DNA of 7,088 nt, from positions 1 to 7,088 of the forward strand of contig PTLJ01000079.1 of assembly GCA_002938045.1 (NCBI GenBank), given 5' to 3'. Made by a program: the position numbers and the translations under genes. Shown in pieces: positions 1-5,217 of the stretch. The stretch comes from Alphaproteobacteria bacterium MarineAlpha3_Bin4 (GTDB taxonomy: Bacteria; Pseudomonadota; Alphaproteobacteria; Rhodospirillales; Casp-alpha2). Numbering within the stretch: the first letter of the stretch is position 1; each line of letters begins with the position of its first letter. The notes below the pieces were generated by a model, which saw only the letters and a list, made by a program, of their open reading frames with translations, did not search any database and was not told where the DNA came from.

Positions 1-145
1 CGGGTTGTCCCAGAGATCCGGGCTCTCGGCCTGTGCGTTCAGTTCGCGCAAGCGGGTCTGAGCTTGATCGTAGTCAAAGATGCCTCCTCAGCAGTTCGAT
101 AGACTGCTTAATCTCGGCAGTACGTGATCCGATTTCGGCGCGCAT
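1..145 (-). CDS. prfB: Peptide chain release factor 2 (RF2), N-terminal fragment with programmed +1 frameshift
   Basis: RF2 recognises UGA and UAA stop codons in the ribosomal A site and triggers release of the finished protein. Only the N-terminus is present; the gene continues past the left edge. Reading starts at the ATG at 145-143 (MRAEIGSRTAEIK...) and meets an in-frame TGA at codon 24 (76-74). Skipping one base restores an open frame to the window edge that reads LDYDQAQTRLRELNAQ and then a PDLWDNP motif. This matches the E. coli RF2 region LDYDAKKERLEEVNAE...PDVWNEP. The TGA is therefore the known RF2 autoregulatory recoding site, not a mutation: low RF2 slows termination at UGA and favours the shift. 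The coding sequence should be joined as 145..77 plus 75..1, omitting base 76. The leader is 23 sense codons, close to the 25 of E. coli. The ribosome binding site is weak (GAG six bases before ATG). The gene lies 82 bases downstream of pilZ on the same strand. Confidence 0.95.
73..88 (-). other. RF2 programmed +1 ribosomal frameshift signal
   Basis: On the minus strand the sequence reads AGGAGG CAT CTT TGA C. The internal Shine-Dalgarno AGGAGG is at 88-83, one spacer codon CAT follows, the slippery codon CTT is at 79-77, the stop TGA is at 76-74, and C follows at 73. The E. coli prfB signal is AGGGGG TAT CTT TGA C, with identical spacing. Here the Shine-Dalgarno is the full consensus, so it could pair even better with 16S rRNA. 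The element is complete, including the poor termination context TGA-C. Frameshifting should therefore depend on the RF2 level. Confidence 0.95.
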
Positions 146-179
146 GAAAGGCTCGTCGTTGTTGCTGCTTCGGTCAAGC

Positions 180-207
180 TTTTAAAGCCAGACAGCGGCC
201 GGAGCAA
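180..207 (-). promoter_or_regulatory. Weak candidate promoter for prfB in the pilZ-prfB gap
   Basis: In the 82-base gap 146-227 the minus strand shows TTGCTC (207-202), a 16-base spacer, then TTAAAA (185-180). Transcription would begin near 173, giving a leader of about 28 bases before the prfB ATG. The match to the sigma-70 consensus is poor in the -35 box. Read-through from the upstream genes is an equally good explanation for prfB expression. No terminator is visible in the gap. Confidence 0.2.
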
Positions 208-227
208 GGCAGGCCGTGGATGATGCG

Positions 228-602
228 TTAACGGACCTTGAATTTCTCCAAGAACTTCCTTCGGCGCAGCATCAGCGCCTCGAGGACCTCGAAGGCCTCG
301 GTGTTGAGGGTGACGAAGGCGGCGGAGAGCTTGGGCCCGTTCCGGCGCACCGCGCGACAGTTGATGCACACAGAAATGATGTCGTCGTCGTCGCCGGCCC
401 AGATTCCGTCGACGATGAACTCCTCGTTCTTGCGCATCTCGCCCTGGAAGTCACTAATCCGGAACCCGCCGAGGCTCCAGTCGTCGGTATGGAACCGCCG
501 GCCGCGGAACGATATCTGGATCGCTGGAACCTCGACCCGCTTGTTGCGCCTCTGGTAGGGCTTGCTTATGCCAGCAATGCTTCGCTTCGCCACGGTCTTC
601 AC
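228..602 (-). CDS. PilZ-domain protein, probable cyclic di-GMP binder
   Basis: A 124-residue protein consisting almost wholly of one PilZ domain, a beta-barrel that usually binds the second messenger cyclic di-GMP. Both ligand motifs are visible: RxxxR at R18-R22 (RRNKR) and (D/N)xSxxG at D41-G46 (DWSLGG). The spacing between them is normal for the family, and an acidic run DDDD (71-74) lies in the barrel. The C-terminus is basic (RRRKFLEKFKVR). There is no signal peptide, membrane segment or output domain, so it probably acts in the cytoplasm by binding a partner. The start is GTG at 602-600: an in-frame TGA lies 13-15 bases upstream, no in-frame ATG is available, and no good ribosome binding site precedes it. 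It sits between mrcA and prfB, which are often direct neighbours in alphaproteobacteria. Its physiological target cannot be read from sequence; a link to cell-wall synthesis is only suggested by position. Confidence 0.88.
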   Translation of the reverse strand: MKTVAKRSIAGISKPYQRRNKRVEVPAIQISFRGRRFHTDDWSLGGFRISDFQGEMRKNEEFIVDGIWAGDDDDIISVCINCRAVRRNGPKLSAAFVTLNTEAFEVLEALMLRRRKFLEKFKVR

Positions 603-708
603 CCGTTCGGTTCACGCCTTATGAGGGTAGCCAATTTCGGCCGATCTTGGTAGATCCAGATGGGATGAAGTCGCGGCCGGAAGCCGTCGTCCTTACCGAA
701 TGTGGCCA

Positions 709-725
709 CGCGTCAAAACAACGCG
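709..725. repeat. Inverted repeat, 5-bp stem with 7-base loop
   Basis: CGCGT (709-713) and ACGCG (721-725) are perfect reverse complements around the loop CAAAACA. On the minus strand the loop reads TGTTTTG. It lies immediately downstream, in the mrcA transcription direction, of the stronger hairpin at 739-761, so the two could stack in the RNA. There is no T-run after the stem. Confidence 0.55.
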
Positions 726-738
726 AAGCGGGCGCCGC

Positions 739-761
739 CGCTGCTCGCAAACCGAGCAGCG
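739..761. repeat. Strong inverted repeat, 9-bp stem with 5-base loop
   Basis: CGCTGCTCG (739-747) and CGAGCAGCG (753-761) pair perfectly around the loop CAAAC. In RNA from either strand this makes a very stable GC-rich hairpin. It lies about 124 bases past the mrcA stop. No T-tract follows on either strand, so it is not a standard intrinsic terminator. It could protect the 3' end of an mrcA transcript from exonucleases or be a pause or processing site between mrcA and pilZ; both are inference. Confidence 0.7.
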
Positions 762-806
762 TGCCAGGGGCTCAGCGGAGGGTGGTTGGTTGTAGACAAA
801 CATGGG

Positions 807-822
807 CAAATGCAGACATTTG
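807..822. repeat. Inverted repeat CAAATG-CAGA-CATTTG
   Basis: A perfect 6-bp stem (807-812 with 817-822) encloses a 4-base loop, in the mrcA-pilZ gap about 63 bases past the mrcA stop. The local sequence is richer in A and T than its surroundings. A nearby AGACAAACATG partly echoes AGACATTTG, which may point to repeat-derived DNA. It could be a hairpin or a protein-binding palindrome; nothing identifies a binder. Confidence 0.45.
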
Positions 823-884
823 AGTCCGGCCGGCACGGTACACCGTCTCGAAGCACCATGAGCAGCAGCATTCCAGGCGGCCGA

Positions 885-3329
885 TCAATACAGTCCGCCG
901 GTTCTCGACGTCGGCACCGCGGCCGGCGTGACGACGCTCCAACTCTCGCCTTCAAGGACTTGCTCGCGGCCCGTGGGCTCTGTGCCTGGCTTGAACGCCT
1001 CCAGGATCACGTTCTGGTCGCCAGCGCGAGCAAGCCGCCCGGTTGCGCCGTCGACTCGTACTAGGCGGATGCCAGGCGGGATGCGAAATGGGATCGCCGG
1101 CTTGTCCTTCAAGGCAGCGACCATGAAGCGACGGAAAATTGGCGCCGCTACCGACGAACCGGTCTCGTGGTAGCCCAAGGGCCTTGGCGTGTCGAAGCCA
1201 GCGAAGACGCCAACGGCGAGGTCGGGCGTGAAGCCGATGAACCAGGTGTCACGTTCCTGGTTGGTTGTGCCGGTTTTGCCGGCGAGGGGTTTGCCGACTG
1301 TGCGGACCCGCTTACCGGTGCCGCGCAGGACGACGCCCTGCAGCATGCTGACGACCTGATAGGCGCTGGCTGGCGTCGTCACCTGCGGGCGCACGTCAGG
1401 CGGCACCGGCGCCTCCTGGCCAGTCCAGAAGCTCACGCGGCACTTCAAGCAGTTGCGGCGGTCGTGGCGGAAGACGGTGGCGCCGTGACGATCCTGGATG
1501 CGATCGATCAGGGTCGGCGTGACGCGCTTGCCGCCGTTGACGAACATGGCGTAGGCGGTGGTCAGCCTCATCAGCGTCGTCTCACCTGCGCCCAAGGCCA
1601 TGGCCAGAGTCTCCGGCAGCTCGTTGACGACGCCAAGCTTCTCAGCATATTCGGCGACCTTCTCCATGCCAATAGTCTGAGCCATTCGTACGGTCATCAG
1701 GTTGCGCGATTTCTCGATACCGAGGCGCATGGTCGAGGGGCCGTAGAACTTGCGCGTGTAGTTGGCCGGCCGCCACTTGGGGAGGCCTGGCCCCTGGTCA
1801 ATGACAAACGGCGCGTCGAGGATCAGCGTCGCCGGTGTATAGCCGGAATCGAGCGCCGCCAGATAGACCACTGGCTTGAACGCCGAGCCCGGCTGACGCC
1901 GGGCCTGGGTGACGCGGTTAAACTGGGTTTGTTCGTAGGAATAACCGCCGGCCATGGCCAACACGCGACCGGTGTGCGGATCCATGACGACCAAGCCGCC
2001 GTTGATCTCGGGCTGCTGCCGAAGACCGTAGGTGCGCTCCGGGTAGGGATTGCCGTCAGCGTCGAGGATCACCGGTTCGACGGCGACCACCTGGCCACGG
2101 CTGAGCACGTCGCCGGGCGCCTTGATCTTGGGCCCCAGTTTCTGGCCCTCCATCCAGACCCGGGCCCATGTCAGTTCGGCAAGCGGGATGGTGCCTTTTG
2201 CACCGTCGTCGAGTCCAATATGGGCGGCGATTTCGTCGGAGCCGAGGACCGCCGCCAGCAACCACGAGTCGAAGCCCTTCGGCCGCTCGACTTGAGCCAG
2301 GGCGCGGCGCCAGTCGGCGGTGTCATCGAGGCGTTGGCTCCCTGGCAACGTCGTCACCGGTCCGCGCCAACCGTGCCGGCGGTCATAGGAGATTAGGCCG
2401 TCACGCAACGCTTTCTCGGCGATGTTCTGCAGGGTTGGATCGACGGTGGTGCGCACCGACAACCCGCCCTTGTAGAGTTCCTCCTCGCCGTAGCGCTCGG
2501 CCAGTTCGCGCCGTACTTCTTCAGCAAAATAATCGGCGCTGACGAATTCTGTCTCAGAGCGGTGACGGATCTCGAATGGTTCGTGGCGCGCCAGTTCGGC
2601 TTCCTCGGAAGTGATGAAACGGTCCGCCTGCATGCGGCCGATAACCCAGTCGCGGCGCGCGCGCGCGGCCGCAGGCTTGGTCACGGGATTGTAGTTGTTG
2701 GGTGCCTTCGGTAGTGCCGCTAGGAAAGCCGCCTCGGCTATCGTCAGCTCGTCCATCGACTTGTTGAAATAGTTGAGCGCCGCCAAGGCGACACCATAGG
2801 AGCTGAAGCCAAGATAGATTTCGTTGAGGTAAAGCTCGAGGATGCGGCCCTTCTCGAAAGCTCTCTCAATGCGGAAGGCCAGTATCGCCTCTTTGATCTT
2901 GCGGCTCCACGAGACTTCGTTGGTGAGCAGAAAGTTCTTCGCCACCTGCTGGGTTATGGTCGAGGCGCCGACTGGGCGGCGCGACTCGCCGAGGTTCTTG
3001 ACGTTGGTAACGACAGCGCGGACGATGCCGGCAAAGTCAATCCCAGGATGCGTGTAAAAGTTCTTGTCTTCGGCCGCCAGGAAAGCGTTGATGACGCGGC
3101 GCGGCATTGCGCCGATAGGCACGAAGACGCGTTTCTCGATCGCGTATTCGGCGAGCAAGCGCCCATCGCCAGCGTGCACCCGAGTCATCACCGGTGGTTC
3201 GTAATCGGCGAGTTGGTGGTAGTCGGGAAGTGCGCGGCCAAACTCGTAAAACACGTAGAAGACGCCGCCGGCGCCGATGGTGCCGATGATCAGCAGCAGT
3301 CCGATGATCGTCAGAAAGGCTCTAAGCAT
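885..3329 (-). CDS. mrcA: Penicillin-binding protein 1A, bifunctional transglycosylase/transpeptidase
   Basis: A class A PBP that polymerises lipid II into glycan strands and cross-links the peptides on the periplasmic face of the inner membrane. The 814 residues are a normal length. A membrane anchor spans about residues 5-29. The GT51 glycosyltransferase domain (about 55-235) has the catalytic motif EDKNFYTHPG with Glu87, then GASTITQQ (121-128), RKIKEAILAFRIE and ELYLNEIYLG. A connecting OB-like region lies at about 290-440. The transpeptidase domain (about 445-735) has SAFK with nucleophile Ser482 and Lys485, SRN at 541-543 and KTGTT at 685-689, so both activities appear intact. A CLKC pair (627-630) sits in a transpeptidase loop. 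The ATG at 3329-3327 begins directly before the membrane segment; no clear Shine-Dalgarno precedes it. The gene follows amiC by 87 bases on the same strand, consistent with a cell-wall operon. The low-complexity C-terminus ends in TGGLY. Confidence 0.97.
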   Translation of the reverse strand: MLRAFLTIIGLLLIIGTIGAGGVFYVFYEFGRALPDYHQLADYEPPVMTRVHAGDGRLLAEYAIEKRVFVPIGAMPRRVINAFLAAEDKNFYTHPGIDFAGIVRAVVTNVKNLGESRRPVGASTITQQVAKNFLLTNEVSWSRKIKEAILAFRIERAFEKGRILELYLNEIYLGFSSYGVALAALNYFNKSMDELTIAEAAFLAALPKAPNNYNPVTKPAAARARRDWVIGRMQADRFITSEEAELARHEPFEIRHRSETEFVSADYFAEEVRRELAERYGEEELYKGGLSVRTTVDPTLQNIAEKALRDGLISYDRRHGWRGPVTTLPGSQRLDDTADWRRALAQVERPKGFDSWLLAAVLGSDEIAAHIGLDDGAKGTIPLAELTWARVWMEGQKLGPKIKAPGDVLSRGQVVAVEPVILDADGNPYPERTYGLRQQPEINGGLVVMDPHTGRVLAMAGGYSYEQTQFNRVTQARRQPGSAFKPVVYLAALDSGYTPATLILDAPFVIDQGPGLPKWRPANYTRKFYGPSTMRLGIEKSRNLMTVRMAQTIGMEKVAEYAEKLGVVNELPETLAMALGAGETTLMRLTTAYAMFVNGGKRVTPTLIDRIQDRHGATVFRHDRRNCLKCRVSFWTGQEAPVPPDVRPQVTTPASAYQVVSMLQGVVLRGTGKRVRTVGKPLAGKTGTTNQERDTWFIGFTPDLAVGVFAGFDTPRPLGYHETGSSVAAPIFRRFMVAALKDKPAIPFRIPPGIRLVRVDGATGRLARAGDQNVILEAFKPGTEPTGREQVLEGESWSVVTPAAVPTSRTGGLY

Positions 3330-3416
3330 TTACCAGTCAAAGCGCTCAGCCGCCGGCAGCGGGATGGCCCACAGCATTGGAGGGATAATAGCAAATTATG
3401 GCGAAGCTATGGCCGG
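3330..3416. other. amiC-mrcA gap with a 15-codon ORF abutting the mrcA start
   Basis: No terminator is visible, so amiC and mrcA are probably cotranscribed. On the minus strand a short frame, MLWAIPLPAAERFDW, runs from the ATG at 3377 to a TAA at 3332-3330, whose last base is immediately followed by the mrcA ATG. An extended -10-like TGCTATTAT lies just upstream of it, without a matching -35 box. The mini-ORF has no ribosome binding site (CCCTCC precedes it), so its translation is doubtful. Confidence 0.3.
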
Positions 3417-4727
3417 CTATCTGCGGGTCGCTTCCTCGACTTGTAAAAAATAGGCGCCGATCGCCTCGACGATCGCCGTCGCCATCTTGTTGCGGTAGGC
3501 TCGCGAGCGCAGCCGCTGCTCATCGGTCTTGTTCGACAGGAACCCAGTTTCTATCAGCACCGACGGCACGTCCGGCGCCTTCAGGACGGCAAAACCGGCC
3601 ATACGATGTGTGTTGCGCAGTACCATAGTCCGGCGCTTCAGATGCTTGATTAACAGGGCGGCAAAACGGGCCGACTGATTCATCGAATCGCGTTGCCTCA
3701 GGCTGATCAGTATATTGGCGATAACCGGTGTCTCGTGGGTCAGGTCGATGCCGGCGATGAGGTCGGCCTTGTTCTCCTTCTCGGCCAGTTCTGCCGCCAT
3801 CTTGTCCGACGCATTCTCGGAGAGTGTATAGACCGACGAGCCACTGATCGAGCGGTTTTTGATGGTGTCGGCATGGATGGAGATGAATAGCTCGGCGCCT
3901 GCCTCGCGGGCAAATTGAACTCGGTCGCGGAGCCGGATGAAAAAATCGCGGCGGCGAGTGAGTAATACACGGTATTGGCCCGTCGCCTCCAGTTGTCGCT
4001 TCAATTCGCGGCTGACGACGAGGGTAATGTGTTTTTCGTAGGTGCCGGAGTGACCTATGGCGCCAGGGTCGACGCCGCCGTGGCCTGGATCGATGACGAC
4101 CACTTTCTTCTTTGCGTGCGGGCGAATGGCTGGCTTGCGTGGCGCCAACCGGAAGGCCGGCGACTGTAAGGCCGCGGGCTGCGGTTGAACGGCGCTCTGT
4201 TGCGGCACAGTCAACGCAGCCGCGCGCGGCTGCGCCGGAGCATTCCCCCCAGCCGTGACGCTTAACGCCGGCCCCTTGAGCCGTTTCAAAAACGCGGCTT
4301 CTGTTGTGCGCACCAAATCGAGAACAAAACGGTGACCGTGCCCGTCGTCCGGCTTGATGACGAAGGCCTTACCGATCCGGACCGGTTCGGTCACATCCAA
4401 CACAATGCGCGACTGACCGGCCTTGTAAAGGCCGTAGCGCATTTTATCGAATAGGCCGGTTCGCTTCGGCAACGGCCGCGGTGGCAGGCGCCAGCCGACC
4501 TCAGGCATGTCGACGACGACCCGGCTGGGGTTGCCGAGGGTGAAGACGGTGAACGTGAGCGGCTTAGAATACTCAAGCACGACTCGCGTCGCCTGGGCGT
4601 AGGTGCCGACCCGGGCATCGGTCACCACGGCTTCGGCAGCAGAAACCGTTTTGACGGCGGCCATCACCAAGAAAGCAGCCGCTACCATAATCAAAAACAG
4701 TCGGTGAGGTCCCATATTCCCCCACAT
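3417..4727 (-). CDS. amiC: N-acetylmuramoyl-L-alanine amidase, AMIN plus Amidase_3 (AmiC type)
   Basis: A periplasmic zinc amidase that cuts the bond between N-acetylmuramic acid and the stem peptide, mainly to separate daughter cells. The 436 residues show a signal peptide with cleavage likely after VSA (residue 30), an AMIN domain (about 32-140) that targets septal peptidoglycan, a Pro/Ala/Gln-rich linker (about 150-205), and the Amidase_3 domain (207-430). Zinc ligands are His216 (DPGHGG), Glu231 (TYEKH) and His285 (SIHAD); catalytic Glu393 lies in IETGFLSN. Residues of about 303-350, including ENKADLIAGIDL and RDSMNQS, match the regulatory helix insertion of AmiB/AmiC enzymes, which blocks the active site until a LytM-type activator acts. 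The first ATG (4727) gives MWGNMGPHRL; Met5 (4715) is an equally plausible start, with GGGGGA just before it. The gene begins the amiC-mrcA cluster and has a candidate promoter at 4758-4786. Confidence 0.94.
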   Translation of the reverse strand: MWGNMGPHRLFLIMVAAAFLVMAAVKTVSAAEAVVTDARVGTYAQATRVVLEYSKPLTFTVFTLGNPSRVVVDMPEVGWRLPPRPLPKRTGLFDKMRYGLYKAGQSRIVLDVTEPVRIGKAFVIKPDDGHGHRFVLDLVRTTEAAFLKRLKGPALSVTAGGNAPAQPRAAALTVPQQSAVQPQPAALQSPAFRLAPRKPAIRPHAKKKVVVIDPGHGGVDPGAIGHSGTYEKHITLVVSRELKRQLEATGQYRVLLTRRRDFFIRLRDRVQFAREAGAELFISIHADTIKNRSISGSSVYTLSENASDKMAAELAEKENKADLIAGIDLTHETPVIANILISLRQRDSMNQSARFAALLIKHLKRRTMVLRNTHRMAGFAVLKAPDVPSVLIETGFLSNKTDEQRLRSRAYRNKMATAIVEAIGAYFLQVEEATRR

Positions 4728-4757
4728 ATTGCGTCAGCCCAGTGCCAGACGGACTAA

Positions 4758-4786
4758 ATATTAGGTCACCCGCTCGATCGGTTCAA
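4758..4786 (-). promoter_or_regulatory. Candidate sigma-70 promoter for amiC-mrcA
   Basis: The minus strand reads TTGAAC (4786-4781), exactly 17 bases of spacer, then TAATAT (4763-4758). Each hexamer matches 4 of 6 consensus positions at optimal spacing. Initiation would fall near 4751, giving a short leader of about 24 bases to the first amiC ATG or 36 to Met5. This is the best promoter I see in the window. Confidence 0.55.
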
Positions 4787-4855
4787 CGCCCAATAGAGCG
4801 GCCGGCACCGCTGGACCTAAAACCGAGAACGCACGATAACAAGTTAAGAAGAACA

Positions 4856-4884
4856 TTGTAGAACCATATTACTACGGTTATGTT
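4856..4884 (+). promoter_or_regulatory. Candidate rne promoter
   Basis: TTGTAG (4856-4861), a 17-base spacer, then TATGTT (4879-4884). The -35 box matches 3 of 6 positions and the -10 box 4 of 6. The surroundings are AT-rich for this genome. Initiation near 4891 would give an rne leader of about 327 bases. Alternatives closer to the gene look weaker. Confidence 0.3.
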
Positions 4885-5139
4885 AACGGCGTGACGCTCA
4901 GCCGTCCCGGCTCGGAATCGAACATATCACCGACGGGCGATGGGTTTGTCGCGAAGCGTAAAAATTCGATGCGCGATCCGCTCTGGTGTTACCTAGCGGA
5001 GTTGGATCGTGTGTTTTAATCTAGATCATCCGGGCTATTGCCTTGAGGTTTTTTCTTATGCCGGATAGAGCAGCGCGAAACTTCCCGATTAGTTCTCCGT
5101 CGCAATATATGACGGAAGTGGATTTCGCAGGCGCCGCCG

Positions 5140-5154
5140 GTGTTTCTCAAACAC
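5140..5154 (+). repeat. Leader hairpin GTGTTT-CTC-AAACAC
   Basis: A perfect 6-bp inverted repeat with a 3-base loop, 63 bases before the rne ATG. With the CCGC-CGTT-GCGG hairpin at 5182-5193 it gives the proximal rne leader two potential stem-loops just before the ribosome binding site. Such structures could serve as RNase E sensing or cleavage targets, as known for the E. coli rne leader; the structures themselves do not obviously match those of E. coli. Confidence 0.4.
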
Positions 5155-5181
5155 GCACGTTCCCTGAGGCGGGCCATTGGA

Positions 5182-5193
5182 CCGCCGTTGCGG
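5182..5193 (+). repeat. Leader hairpin CCGC-CGTT-GCGG
   Basis: A perfect 4-bp GC stem with a tetraloop. It ends 9 bases before the GGAG that probably serves as the rne ribosome binding site. The stem is short, so its significance is uncertain. Confidence 0.3.
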
Positions 5194-5202
5194 ACGTACT
5201 AT

Positions 5203-5206
5203 GGAG
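5203..5206 (+). promoter_or_regulatory. Probable rne ribosome binding site
   Basis: GGAG lies 11 bases before the ATG at 5218, a slightly long spacing that suggests modest initiation. It supports the start at 5218 (MAPKQMLIDAT) over the internal Met6 at 5233, which has no such site. Confidence 0.5.
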
Positions 5207-5217
5207 TTTTGAATTTA

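Larger units (their letters stand above)
603..884. other. mrcA-pilZ intergenic region, no convincing gene
   Basis: These 282 bases separate the mrcA stop from the pilZ GTG. Open frames exist on both strands, but they lack family resemblance and ribosome binding sites. The region contains three clear inverted repeats (709-725, 739-761, 807-822) and short GC palindromes such as CCGGCCGG near 826-833. No T-tract terminator follows mrcA, so read-through into pilZ and prfB remains possible. The length is unusual compared with the 87- and 82-base gaps elsewhere in the cluster. It may be remnant or repeat-derived DNA. Confidence 0.6.
4728..5217. other. Divergent amiC/rne intergenic region and probable long rne leader
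   Basis: This 490-base non-coding stretch contains the amiC promoter candidate near its left end and a weaker plus-strand promoter candidate at 4856-4884. The remaining roughly 330 bases before rne would then be a 5' leader, similar in length to the roughly 360-base E. coli rne leader that mediates autoregulation. Small inverted repeats occur at 4900-4912 (AGCCG-TCC-CGGCT), 5140-5154 and 5182-5193. A plus-strand ORF starting at ATG 5058 overlaps the rne start. No tRNA or other recognised RNA gene is present. Confidence 0.6.

Noticed and set aside
74..76. In-frame TGA at codon 24 of prfB as evidence of a pseudogene
   Set aside because: It lies exactly in the RF2 recoding context (AGGAGG-CAT-CTT-TGA-C), and the +1 frame continues as RF2.
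216..653. 145-codon plus-strand open frame
   Set aside because: It is antisense to the PilZ gene, whose motifs are clear; the composition fits a shadow frame.
739..761. Intrinsic terminator for mrcA
   Set aside because: The stem is strong, but neither strand has a T-run after it, so it is reported only as an inverted repeat.
713..955. 80-codon minus-strand open frame overlapping the mrcA 3' end
   Set aside because: It is out of frame with mrcA over the overlap, has no ribosome binding site or family resemblance, and runs through the hairpin region.
1167..2396. Long 409-codon open frame on the plus strand
   Set aside because: It lies wholly antisense to the transpeptidase and OB-like parts of mrcA, shows no recognisable family, and is a usual by-product of a GC-rich gene on the other strand.
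4914..4923. T-loop-like GTTCGATTCC on the minus strand, hint of a tRNA
   Set aside because: The flanking bases do not form a T-stem, and no acceptor or anticodon arm is present around it.
5002..5027. TTGGAT ... TAGATC as an rne promoter
   Set aside because: The spacing is only about 14 bases, and no better -10 box lies at 16-18 bases.
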